Shown: in pieces, positions 33,613 through 42,390 of the stretch
How the letters are laid out: each line of letters begins with the position of its first letter
How positions within the stretch are numbered: position 1 is the first letter of the stretch
Source of the DNA: Butyrivibrio sp. XPD2006
GTDB lineage: Bacteria; Bacillota; Clostridia; Lachnospirales; Lachnospiraceae
Length of the DNA: 64,000 bases
Reading direction: 5' to 3'
Assembly (NCBI RefSeq): GCF_000420865.1
Contig: NZ_ATVT01000002.1
Coordinates: 248,001-312,000, forward strand
Notes under the pieces: generated by a model
What the model was told of the DNA's origin: nothing
Databases searched by the model: none
What the model saw: the letters and a program-made list of their open reading frames with translations, nothing else
Program-made: the position numbers and the translations under genes

Positions 33613-35697
33613 TTATTTTGCAAGGATCATCATGATCTCATTACTTCTCTGAACAAACTTTGTCATTGCATCGCCCTCAAGAGGTGCGTTCTGGATGCGT
33701 GCCAGGTCATAGAGCTGTTCGCAGATAGTCTTGGTATTATCACTGTCTTCATGCTCCATCACATACTGAACAAGAGGATGGTTGGCATTGAGGATAAGAG
33801 TCTGTCCCTCTGCTCCAAAATCTCCCATTCCCATTCCGTTCATGGCATACATCTTCATCATCTCAGCCATACGACGTGACTCCTCGGAGACGGTAAGCAT
33901 TGATGAAACCTTCTTGTCCTTGAGCTTCTCAAGCTTAACAGTGAGCTTGTCGTTCTTAAGAGCCTTTTTGATCTTCTCAGCGAGCTCTTTTTCCTTCTCT
34001 TCGAGCTCAGCTGCTGCCTTCTTGCTTGTTCTTGACTTGAAGGTATCTGTAAGATCAGCATCGATTCTCTTAAAGCGGATGCCCTCGTTCTTGCGCTCAA
34101 GCTGCTCCATGAAAGGAACATCGATGTTGTGCTTCATTACGAAAGCTTCCATCTTCTGAGCCTTGAACATGTTGATGTACTGGCTCTGCTGCTGCTCGTC
34201 TGTTACGTAGTAGATGGTACGGGGCTCTTTGTCCTCTTCTTCCTTCTTATCAGCATCTGCTGTTTCAGGTTTCTTGCCCTCGTCTACTACCTCAGCCTCT
34301 ACCTTCTCGCCGTTCTCATCCACGGCCTCAGCCTTCTTAGCTTCTTCCTCAGCCTCTTTATTGATCTGAAGAGCCTCAGGTGTTGTAAGGTACTTGCCGT
34401 CAAGGTTCTTAAAGAGGATGTAATCTGTCATCTTCTCACAGAACTTGTCATCACGAAGACAGCCATATTTGATGAATGGACTGATGTCGTCCCAGTACTT
34501 GTCATAGTTCTCTTTGTCAGTCTTGCAAAGACCGGCGAGCTTCTCCGCAACCTTCTTGGAGATATACTCGGAAATCTTCTTAACAAAACCGTCGTTCTGA
34601 AGGGCTGATCTTGATACATTAAGAGGAAGATCAGGACAATCGATAACGCCCTTAAGAAGCATAAGGTACTCAGGGATTACTTCCTTGATGTTATCAGCAA
34701 TGAATACCTGATTGTTGTAAAGCTTGATTGTTCCCTCGATGGATTCAAACTCCATGTTGATCTTAGGGAAGTAAAGGATACCCTTTAAGTTGAAAGGATA
34801 GTCCATATTGAGGTGGATCCAGAAAAGCGGCTCCTTATAATCTCTGAAGACCTTTCTGTAGAATTCCTTGTACTCCTCATCTGTACAGTCCTTGGGAGTC
34901 TTGGCCCAAAGAGGATGGATATCATTTAAAAGCTCAGGTCTTCTCTTTATCTTGTACTGAAGTTCAGGCTCCTCTGTCTCGCCTTCCTTCTTCTCAGGAT
35001 GAACCTCTTCTATAACAGTATCTGAATCTAGCTTCTCTGAAGCTTTGATAGTCTCTGTTCCTTCTTCATTCTCTTTTGAAAGATAGATCTCATAAGGCAT
35101 GAATGAGCAGTATTTCTGGATTACTTCTCTAGCCTTGTATTCGTTGCAGAACTCAAGGCAGTCCTCAGAGAGATGAAGTGTTACTGTTGTTCCAACCTCT
35201 GCCTTGGTGCCGTCTTCCATCTCGAAGTCTGATCCGCCGTCACATGTCCAGTGTACCGGTGTACCTCCCTTATATGAAAGAGTATCAATATCTACTGAAT
35301 CTGAAACCATGAATGTAGAATAGAATCCAAGTCCGAAGTGACCGATGATCTGATCTGCATTGGCCTTGTCCTTGTACTTGTTAAGGAAGTCTGTAGCACC
35401 TGAGAAAGCCACCTGGTTGATGTACTCCTCAACCTCCTCAGCTGTCATACCGATACCGTTATCAGTGATCTTGATGGTCTTGTCTTTGTCATTTAATATA
35501 ATATCCACGCGAGGCTTGAACTCATCGGAAAGCTGGTACTCGCCCATCATGTCCATCTTCTTGATCTTGGTGATGGCATCGCAGGCATTTGAGATCACTT
35601 CTCTGTAAAAGATATCGTGGTCTGAATAGAGCCATTTCTTGATGATCGGAAACATGTTCTCGCTGTTGATTGATAAGTTACCTTTTTTTGAAGCCAT
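33613..35697 (-). CDS. htpG: Hsp90 chaperone HtpG
   Basis: The 694-residue ATP-dependent chaperone has the GHKL ATPase motifs YREVISNACDA, ITDNGIGMT and GHFGLGFYS, then middle and C-terminal dimerisation domains. The start is ATG 35697, set by GGGAGTG. It is longer than E. coli HtpG (about 624). Charged extra segments occur after residue 225 (EEVHPEKKEGETEEPE) and, more strikingly, about 45 Glu/Lys/Asp-rich residues near 460-505. A perfect CIRCE element lies upstream. Confidence 0.95.
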   Translation of the reverse strand: MASKKGNLSINSENMFPIIKKWLYSDHDIFYREVISNACDAITKIKKMDMMGEYQLSDEFKPRVDIILNDKDKTIKITDNGIGMTAEEVEEYINQVAFSGATDFLNKYKDKANADQIIGHFGLGFYSTFMVSDSVDIDTLSYKGGTPVHWTCDGGSDFEMEDGTKAEVGTTVTLHLSEDCLEFCNEYKAREVIQKYCSFMPYEIYLSKENEEGTETIKASEKLDSDTVIEEVHPEKKEGETEEPELQYKIKRRPELLNDIHPLWAKTPKDCTDEEYKEFYRKVFRDYKEPLFWIHLNMDYPFNLKGILYFPKINMEFESIEGTIKLYNNQVFIADNIKEVIPEYLMLLKGVIDCPDLPLNVSRSALQNDGFVKKISEYISKKVAEKLAGLCKTDKENYDKYWDDISPFIKYGCLRDDKFCEKMTDYILFKNLDGKYLTTPEALQINKEAEEEAKKAEAVDENGEKVEAEVVDEGKKPETADADKKEEEDKEPRTIYYVTDEQQQSQYINMFKAQKMEAFVMKHNIDVPFMEQLERKNEGIRFKRIDADLTDTFKSRTSKKAAAELEEKEKELAEKIKKALKNDKLTVKLEKLKDKKVSSMLTVSEESRRMAEMMKMYAMNGMGMGDFGAEGQTLILNANHPLVQYVMEHEDSDNTKTICEQLYDLARIQNAPLEGDAMTKFVQRSNEIMMILAK

Positions 35698-35773
35698 AAT
35701 TCTCACTCCCTTTTCTATATATTGCATTCGCCCATCAAGGCAAAATATGTACATCTATCGCCGTACAGAGAAT

Positions 35774-35802
35774 AGTTTAAGACCCCGACAACCAAAAGTC
35801 AA
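35774..35802 (-). promoter_or_regulatory. htpG promoter
   Basis: Leftward -35 TTGACT (35802-35797), a 17-bp spacer and -10 TAAACT (35779-35774). The CIRCE element ends 8 bp from the -35 on its upstream side. Confidence 0.75.
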
Positions 35803-35809
35803 TAAAAAT

Positions 35810-35836
35810 TTAGCACTCACCAATGGCGAGTGCTAA
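35810..35836. promoter_or_regulatory. CIRCE element (HrcA operator)
   Basis: TTAGCACTC-N9-GAGTGCTAA, an exact match to the CIRCE consensus bound by the heat-shock repressor HrcA. It implies heat-shock control of htpG. Confidence 0.95.
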
Positions 35837-35853
35837 CAAATGTGTTTTCATAT

Positions 35854-36609
35854 TTATTTGGTATGTTCAGCCACATAATCAGAGTAGCTCATTCCCGTAT
35901 ATTTCTTGAAACACCTGCTGAAATAATTGGGATCGGGTATTCCGACTTCTGCTGCCGCCTGATACATCTTAACATTGCCCTTGGCAATTTCCATGGCCTT
36001 TTTCATTCTGAGATCCGTGAGGTATTCAACGAATTTTTTCCCCGTATCCTGCTTGAACTTCCTGGACAAATAGCTTGCCGAAAAGCCAAAGTGCTGGGCT
36101 ATAAACGCAAGGTTGAGTTCCTTGTCCGTAAAATTCTCCTCCAGATATCTGGTAATCAGATCGGTATCACTCTCTTCGGAATGTGCCTCTTCGCTCTCCT
36201 TCTGATCTTCCCAGTAGTCTTTTTCCTTTTTAAGCCTCTCCGCTGCGCGCTCCAGAACCGGAGTGATTTCTGCCCTTACCATAGGCTTTAACATATAGTC
36301 AAAAACCGGAAGACTTACGCACTTTCTGGCGTATTCAAATTTATCAATGGCAGTCATGATGATAATTATCAGATTGGGATATCTGCTTGTTGCAACCTCT
36401 GTAAACTCAATGCCGTCCATGAAGGGCATGGAAATATCCACAAAAGCTATATCCGGACGAAGATCATCAATGATATTGATAGCTTCGATACCGCTTGCAG
36501 CTTCACCCACAACCTCCATTCCGAGGCTGTCCCAGTCAATTGCAGCACGCATCAGCTTCCTTGCGGATTCTTCATCATCTATTATCATTACCCTTATTGC
36601 TCTGTTCAT
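35854..36609 (-). CDS. YesN-type response regulator with AraC DNA-binding domain
   Basis: The 251-residue protein has a receiver domain (MIIDDEESARK, phospho-acceptor Asp in IAFVDISMPFMDG, Lys near LKPM) and a C-terminal AraC helix-turn-helix pair (FGFSASYLSRKFKQ and VGIPDPNYFSRCFKKYTG). It overlaps the kinase gene by 1 nt. The pair lies at the end of the third importer operon and probably controls it. Confidence 0.94.
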   Translation of the reverse strand: MNRAIRVMIIDDEESARKLMRAAIDWDSLGMEVVGEAASGIEAINIIDDLRPDIAFVDISMPFMDGIEFTEVATSRYPNLIIIIMTAIDKFEYARKCVSLPVFDYMLKPMVRAEITPVLERAAERLKKEKDYWEDQKESEEAHSEESDTDLITRYLEENFTDKELNLAFIAQHFGFSASYLSRKFKQDTGKKFVEYLTDLRMKKAMEIAKGNVKMYQAAAEVGIPDPNYFSRCFKKYTGMSYSDYVAEHTK

Positions 36610-38411
36610 TATTTTGCTCCAATAGTTATCTCTATCTGAGTGTACTCACCCTGTTCACTCTCAATCTTGACGCAGTCCTTTTTGCCGGTGTACATCCTGA
36701 TCCTCTGAATGGTTCCCCAAAGTCCGAAGCTCTCATCAGCTTCCTGCGGTCTGTCCTTCTCATCTGCTGAGAGGATCTTGTCGATCTTGTCCTGATCCAT
36801 TCCGATACCGGTATCCTTGACCACAATGTGGAGTTCTCTCTCAGGGTATTCCTCTCCTTCGATTTCATCGACATACGCCGAAATACTGATCATACCCTTC
36901 TCGCCCTTAAGCCTTATGCCGTGATAGATACTGTTTTCCACCAGTGGCTGAAGGATCAGCTTGGGCACAATAAAGTACTCCGCTTCAGGCGGAATGTCAT
37001 ATTCATCCTCTATTATATCCCCATATCTGAGTTTTTGCAGGGACAGGTAGTCCTTAACTATACTGATCTCCCTTGAGAGCGGGATCTCTCTTCCTCCCTT
37101 GCTCAGGAAGTTACGGTAAAAGCTTCCCATGGTCTCCAGAGCATCATGGACCTTATCAGCGCCTGCATCCAGCGCCATAAAACCGATGGTCTCGATGGAA
37201 TTGTACAGAAAGTGCGGCTTGATCTGTTCCTGAAGCACGCGCATCTCAGCTCTCTGAAGGGTCTTTTCCTTCTCCATAAGTCTGTCGATCAGTTCGTTAA
37301 CATGGTCGATCATGTTGTTGTAATCGCCCTCAAGCATCTCAAACTCACTGCTGTTTACCTTTACATCAATCTTCTTGAGATCTCCCGATGACCTGTTCTT
37401 ATCCATGGCCGAAGAGAGCTCGAACACCGGATCCGTTACGTTTTTACTGATAAAAGAGCCTGTGTAGAACGCAAGGATAATGAAGATTATCAGCATAAAG
37501 ATCATTACGTTGATCGCAGTAAAAGGTACTCCCTCGTTGCCATAGGAGGAGGTCTTCAAGATAACAATTGGCATATTGGCAACTCTGCAGCCGGATAAAA
37601 GACTGCGTTCGCCCTCTATTGTTATATCCTTATGTGTTATGCCCGTTGAGACAAAAGAGCTCTCATAATAGGGCGCAAGTTTCCTGTTACCCGCGATAAA
37701 AGAGCCATCGGTACCCATGATACAGATATCATTGTACCTCAGATCTCCCAGCATTTTCTCAAATACCCTGGCGCTGATGTTCATAAGCATCAGTCCGCTT
37801 CTCTGCTGGGTATCGATATCATAGATGGCCCTTCCGATGGTAACCATGGGCTTATTTCCAAGCTTATGCGCAACTCCGTTGGAATTTAAAGAGACAACAG
37901 CAGCACCCTTGGCATCGTAGATGTAACCTCGCCACGAGTCCTTCTGCATAAGATCATAGTCATATACATATGTAAATCTGTTGGTGGACAGCATGATCAT
38001 GTCCTCTCTGAAGACCATGACCGTATCAACACCTTCGGTTACATTAAGGATATCCATGATGCCGTATCTTGCATCATTTATCATACTGATATCCACCTGA
38101 TTTACATCTGCTCTTAAAAAAGAAACAAGACGATCCTCTGTCATTATCAGTCTCGAGATTTCACGATAGCTGTCTATGTCTGAAGCAATGTTATTGGAGA
38201 GAGTCCTGAGAACCCTCTCTGACTCCCTGATCTCATAGTCCCTTCTCTCTTTGGCAGTGATAAGGTACACGGATATCAGGAATGTAACAGTTACTACAAA
38301 GACAATACTGAAAATCAATCTCTGTAATCTTAATGAAAGAGAAATCGTCTTTTTGTTTGAAGTGTTTGTTTTCATAAATAAAAGAATAACATTTTTCCCG
38401 GAGGTTTTCAC
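36609..38411 (-). CDS. YesM-type sensor histidine kinase
   Basis: The 600-residue kinase has an N-terminal membrane helix, a large extracellular sensor domain, a second membrane helix near residue 305, a HAMP-like linker, a His kinase domain with phospho-His in QIKPHFLYNSIE, and an ATPase with GIGMDQDKI and GLWGT. The start is uncertain: GTG 38411 overlaps the permease stop (GTGA), while ATG 38375 has no clear ribosome site. It probably senses an extracellular sugar. Confidence 0.92.
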   Translation of the reverse strand: MKTSGKNVILLFMKTNTSNKKTISLSLRLQRLIFSIVFVVTVTFLISVYLITAKERRDYEIRESERVLRTLSNNIASDIDSYREISRLIMTEDRLVSFLRADVNQVDISMINDARYGIMDILNVTEGVDTVMVFREDMIMLSTNRFTYVYDYDLMQKDSWRGYIYDAKGAAVVSLNSNGVAHKLGNKPMVTIGRAIYDIDTQQRSGLMLMNISARVFEKMLGDLRYNDICIMGTDGSFIAGNRKLAPYYESSFVSTGITHKDITIEGERSLLSGCRVANMPIVILKTSSYGNEGVPFTAINVMIFMLIIFIILAFYTGSFISKNVTDPVFELSSAMDKNRSSGDLKKIDVKVNSSEFEMLEGDYNNMIDHVNELIDRLMEKEKTLQRAEMRVLQEQIKPHFLYNSIETIGFMALDAGADKVHDALETMGSFYRNFLSKGGREIPLSREISIVKDYLSLQKLRYGDIIEDEYDIPPEAEYFIVPKLILQPLVENSIYHGIRLKGEKGMISISAYVDEIEGEEYPERELHIVVKDTGIGMDQDKIDKILSADEKDRPQEADESFGLWGTIQRIRMYTGKKDCVKIESEQGEYTQIEITIGAK

Positions 38412-39271
38412 CCCTTAACTGCTCCTGCGATAAAGCTCTCCTGAATCTTGCCGCTGAGGAACAGGTAGAAGATCAATGTCGGGAATGTCGCAATACACAG
38501 GGCCGCACCGATAGGTCCCCATTCTGTCGTGTACTGTCCGGAAAGTGCCTTGATACCAACAGGAAGAGTTCTGTGAACGGAATCTGAAATGAAAACGTTG
38601 GCAAACATGAACTCGTTCCAGCACTGCAGATAAGAATAAACACCAACTGTTGAAACTGCCGGCTTCATAAGCGGGAGGATAATCTTGAAGAAGGTTCCGG
38701 CAAGTCCGCAGCCGTCAATTCTTGCTGCTTCGTCAAGCGCACTCGGTATTTCTACCATAAAGCCCGTACAGATAAGTATGGACATTGACAGCGCAAATGC
38801 TGAGTATGGCACGATAAGTGTTGAGTACTTATTGAGCCAGTGAAGCTTGGATAAAACTACGTAAACAGGTACGATTGATGCCTGTATAGGAATAGTAAGT
38901 CCAAGCATAAAGAATGCGTTGGTCAGCTTATTAAGCTTCCAGCTGATTCTTGTGATGGCGTAGGTTGCCATCATGGCAGCCATCATTGATATTGCGATAG
39001 CCGAAATCGTGACTATAAGGGAGTTTACAAAGTAAAGTCCCATGTTTCCTGTGTTCATGGCTGATACATAGTTTTTAAACAGCCACTCTCTGGGAAGACC
39101 TATGATATTCTGGCCGAAGATCTCCTCATTGGACTTCAGTGAAAACGTGAACATGAAGTAGATAGGGAAGAGATTGACCACTGCCCAGAACACCAGGAAT
39201 ATATACATTAACACTTTGACGGCGGGATTTGTTTCCTTGACCGTCAGGGCTTTAGAGTTTTCCATAATCAT
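38408..39271 (-). CDS. Sugar ABC transporter permease (MalG type)
   Basis: The 287-residue permease has six spans and an EAA loop near ALDEAARIDGCGLAGTFF, and ends in GAVKG. It overlaps the preceding permease by 4 nt (ATGA) and the following kinase gene at its stop, so the operon is tightly coupled. Confidence 0.93.
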   Translation of the reverse strand: MIMENSKALTVKETNPAVKVLMYIFLVFWAVVNLFPIYFMFTFSLKSNEEIFGQNIIGLPREWLFKNYVSAMNTGNMGLYFVNSLIVTISAIAISMMAAMMATYAITRISWKLNKLTNAFFMLGLTIPIQASIVPVYVVLSKLHWLNKYSTLIVPYSAFALSMSILICTGFMVEIPSALDEAARIDGCGLAGTFFKIILPLMKPAVSTVGVYSYLQCWNEFMFANVFISDSVHRTLPVGIKALSGQYTTEWGPIGAALCIATFPTLIFYLFLSGKIQESFIAGAVKG

Positions 39272-40158
39272 ACATCCCTTTCCCTAAATGCTGCAGTTAT
39301 AAGTAACGCAAAGGCAAAGCACAGGAAGATAAGCATAACGGATATTGTGCTTCCCATTCCATATCTGTTTCTGAGGAACAGCATGTTCTCAAGAAGAGTA
39401 CTCGGAACCTCTGTAGACTGGAAAGGACCGCCTTCAGTAAGTATGCGAACAAAGTCGTAAGCCTTAAGAGATCCTGTTACCGCAAAGATAACGCTTACTC
39501 TGATAATAGGCTTGATGATCGGGATGACAACATATCTGTCAACCTGCCATGGTGTTGCTCCGTCAAGCATTGCTGCCTCACGAAGATCCATTGAAACACC
39601 CTTTACACCCGCATACATAAGCAGCATATGATAACCGATGTACTGCCAGATTGTAGGCACAATGATACTTCCAAGAGCTGTCTTAACATCTCCTACCCAT
39701 ACATGCTTTAAGTTTCCGAGTCTTACGGCATCAAGGAATCTGTTCAAAAGACCGTAGTCAGGATTGTAGATCTTGAGCCATAACTGACCGATAACTACCG
39801 TCGAAATAAGCACGGGCATAAAGAAAATTGAAAGGAAAGCCCTCTCCTTCTTTGGCTTTCTTCCAAGAAGAAGTGCCAGGAAAAGAGAAAACGGAAGCTG
39901 TACAAATACAGAAAAGAATGCCAGCCACATAGAATTCTTAAGGGCTGTAACAAATTTGATTGAGCCGTTTGTAAACAGCTCGACGTAGTTGTTAAATCCT
40001 ATGAATGTTCCCTCGGAAAAGCCGTTCCAGTCATACATACTTCTGTACAAAGACACAGCAATAGGAGCTATAAGTATGCTGACAAAAAGAGCCAGTCCCG
40101 GAAGAAGGAACAAAAAGATGGTGATCCCCTTTTTAAAATCTATCTTATTAGTCTTCAT
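39268..40158 (-). CDS. Sugar ABC transporter permease (MalF type)
   Basis: A 296-residue six-span permease of standard length, with an EAA loop at DLREAAMLDGATPWQVDR. It follows the binding-protein gene after a hairpin and partners the MalG-type permease. No ATPase gene accompanies it. Confidence 0.93.
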   Translation of the reverse strand: MKTNKIDFKKGITIFLFLLPGLALFVSILIAPIAVSLYRSMYDWNGFSEGTFIGFNNYVELFTNGSIKFVTALKNSMWLAFFSVFVQLPFSLFLALLLGRKPKKERAFLSIFFMPVLISTVVIGQLWLKIYNPDYGLLNRFLDAVRLGNLKHVWVGDVKTALGSIIVPTIWQYIGYHMLLMYAGVKGVSMDLREAAMLDGATPWQVDRYVVIPIIKPIIRVSVIFAVTGSLKAYDFVRILTEGGPFQSTEVPSTLLENMLFLRNRYGMGSTISVMLIFLCFAFALLITAAFRERDV

Positions 40159-40180
40159 TCATACACAACCTTCCAAAAAA

Positions 40181-40219
40181 TAGTCCTTCCCGTATCCCCC
40201 GGGGAAACAGGAAGGACTA
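40181..40219 (-). terminator. Intra-operon terminator after the binding-protein gene
   Basis: TAGTCCTTCC pairs with GGAAGGACTA with an inner CCCC/GGGG. On the minus strand it is followed by TTTTTT. It probably lets only part of the transcription into the permease genes. Confidence 0.8.
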
Positions 40220-40232
40220 AAAAATCTAATTC

Positions 40233-41597
40233 TTACTGAATGTCTTTAGCCAGGCCCTCGATGAACTGTGTTCCATCAAGAAGGCATCCGTAAACCTGAT
40301 CTACATATGAAAGATATGTATTTGCAGAATCAGCACTCATAGCTGTATCTCCGAAGAGAACCATTGAATCTGCGCCTGCAACGATCTGTGCTACAGTCTG
40401 TGTAAGCTCGTTAACTGAGCTTGTGTCACCGTAAGGTGTCCATGCAGGAAGTCCGCATCCATCAAGATATCCGTAGTGGCAGATGTACTTACCAAGCTCG
40501 AAAGCATAATCAGCTGCTCTCTCAGCGTTAGGTGAAGAAGCTGCTACTGCAAGTGTATCTGAAGGTCCACCGATGAGCTGTCCAAGCTTTGACTTGTCAG
40601 CATTGATTACAGGGAACTCACCAACTTTAACCTTTGTCTTGAACTCTTCGTTTGCTGCGAAGTCTGCGCAGTTCCATGTTCCGTTCATGTAGAATGCGTA
40701 CTTGCCGGCCATGAAGTTGTTCTTAACTTCGTCGTTTGTAAGACCGATTCCTGAAGGATCGAAGTAACCGTTTGTTACAAGTGACTGGAATGTATCAACA
40801 GCATCTGCAACGTCCTGGTTGTTCCATGTGCTCTTTCCAAGGAAAATGTCGTTAAGTGTATCTGCGCCTGCGCTCTTCTCGATAACTGACTCAAGATACT
40901 CTGTTACACACCATGTCTCTTTTCCTGCACATCCGAAAGGAATGATTCCTGCAGCTTTAAGCTTGTCGCAGCATGCGATGAAATCTTCATATGTTCCGGG
41001 GATCTCATCATAGCCAACCTGCTTAAGCAGATCCATGTTAGCAAACAGACCAACGATGTTCATTGTAAGCGGCACACCGTAGTGCTTGCCGTCGTATGTT
41101 GAGTTGCCAAGCATAACCTCAGGAAGCTCACTCTTGTAGTTCTCATAAGCATCATCAAGGCAGTAAACCTTGCCTGCTTCTACGAAGTCACCAAGGAATG
41201 CACATGACCATGTAAAGAAGATATCAGGCATCTCGTTAGCAGATACAGCAGCTTTGATCTTGGTCTTGTAAGACTGGTTCTCAAAAGCTTCCCATGTAAA
41301 GTTGATATCAGGATACTTAGCCTGCATATCAGCTATAGCTGCCTCATAAGAATGACGGTTTGAATCACTCTCAGTTGCGATACACCACATTGTAAGAGAA
41401 ATAGGCTCTGATGAGTCTGTACTCTCTACTGCAGCTGGTTCTGCTGCGGGTTCAGCTGCAGGCTCTGCTGCAGGCTGTTCAGCTGCAGGCTGCTCAGCTG
41501 CTCCGGTATCAGCAGGTGCTGAAGATCCGGTACATGCGACGAGAGACATAGCCATAACTCCCGCCAACAAGGTTGAAACAATTCGCTTCATTTTCAT
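40233..41597 (-). CDS. Sugar ABC transporter substrate-binding lipoprotein
   Basis: The 454-residue binding protein has lipobox LVAC (Cys22) and a linker of repeated AEQPA/AEPA units (about residues 33-58), then a family-1 solute-binding fold (FYMNGTWNCADF). GAGAGG precedes the start. It delivers an unidentified oligosaccharide to the permeases, with expression likely controlled by the linked kinase and regulator. Confidence 0.92.
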   Translation of the reverse strand: MKMKRIVSTLLAGVMAMSLVACTGSSAPADTGAAEQPAAEQPAAEPAAEPAAEPAAVESTDSSEPISLTMWCIATESDSNRHSYEAAIADMQAKYPDINFTWEAFENQSYKTKIKAAVSANEMPDIFFTWSCAFLGDFVEAGKVYCLDDAYENYKSELPEVMLGNSTYDGKHYGVPLTMNIVGLFANMDLLKQVGYDEIPGTYEDFIACCDKLKAAGIIPFGCAGKETWCVTEYLESVIEKSAGADTLNDIFLGKSTWNNQDVADAVDTFQSLVTNGYFDPSGIGLTNDEVKNNFMAGKYAFYMNGTWNCADFAANEEFKTKVKVGEFPVINADKSKLGQLIGGPSDTLAVAASSPNAERAADYAFELGKYICHYGYLDGCGLPAWTPYGDTSSVNELTQTVAQIVAGADSMVLFGDTAMSADSANTYLSYVDQVYGCLLDGTQFIEGLAKDIQ

Positions 41598-41632
41598 AAC
41601 ACACCTCTCCTTTGTTGAAATATATTATTATT

Positions 41633-42160
41633 TTATTGAACCCTGACCATAGGCCATGGGTAAGCAACCGTAAGTTTGTCGCCGTCGAGAGTGTAATACA
41701 GATACGCATCCTCGATCGGGTCGTCATACATGAGCTTAATTCTGGAGTTTTCTTCCTCTACCGTGTAATGTCCGTAGAAAATACCCTCCTCACTGAACTC
41801 GCCGTTCTCAGTAAACACATAAGACCAGCCGTTTGACTGTGTCCAGGTCCCAACAACTCCCTCACCCGTACCGACGCGGGTATAGGTTGACTCTTCATAC
41901 AGGGTCATATTGTCTCCGTCCATCTCATACCTGATGCTCTGCTCTCCATTCTCATTCTTAAGAGTGATGTAAGTGTCATCCTTGGTGTAAGTATACTCAT
42001 TCCCCTTATAAGTAGCCTTACCGTTATCCGAGAGAGCAATTACAGCAACAAGCGGCTCATGGTTGTAAGCCCATTTCTCTGTTTTACTTCCGCATCCGCC
42101 AAGAAGGCTCATAATAAAAATAATTGAAATTAACGTGGAATATATTTTGATTTTCTTCAT
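41633..42160 (-). CDS. Small lipoprotein with beta-rich repeats (unrecognised)
   Basis: The 175-residue product has a lipoprotein signal with LGGC (Cys23), then two similar beta-rich halves of about 60 residues (YTKDDTYITLKNENGEQ... and GTWTQSNGWSYVFTENGEF...). These recall lipocalin-like or DUF5640-type domains, which I cannot confirm. It lies 35 bp upstream of the sugar-binding-protein gene in the same direction and may be the first gene of that operon. Confidence 0.7.
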   Translation of the reverse strand: MKKIKIYSTLISIIFIMSLLGGCGSKTEKWAYNHEPLVAVIALSDNGKATYKGNEYTYTKDDTYITLKNENGEQSIRYEMDGDNMTLYEESTYTRVGTGEGVVGTWTQSNGWSYVFTENGEFSEEGIFYGHYTVEEENSRIKLMYDDPIEDAYLYYTLDGDKLTVAYPWPMVRVQ

Positions 42161-42325
42161 ACTCTTTTCCCCACTGCAGATGTAAAACTTAATACAATTA
42201 CAATATATCCAATCAAGTTTTCAGATAGAATGGATTTCTTTTACCTCTCTTAGCACATTTTTTACTTCTTTAACAGAAAGTTCATTCTTTATTATCATTT
42301 TTTATGCGCTTTGCACAAAAAGAAA

Positions 42326-42349
42326 AGCACTTGTTTTTACACAAGTGCT
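42326..42349 (-). terminator. Terminator of the parvulin-lipoprotein operon
   Basis: AGCACTTGT/ACAAGTGCT, a perfect 9-bp stem with a 6-base loop. On the minus strand it is followed by TTTCTTTTT, about 40 bases after the stop. Confidence 0.85.
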
Positions 42350-42390
42350 AAACCGTTGTTCATAATGTCATAAAAAGGTCAAAAAAATGC

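Noticed and set aside
34170..34420. Long open frames on the plus strand opposite htpG.
   Set aside because: They are shadows of the Glu/Lys-rich htpG coding sequence, have no ribosome sites and show no recognisable protein.
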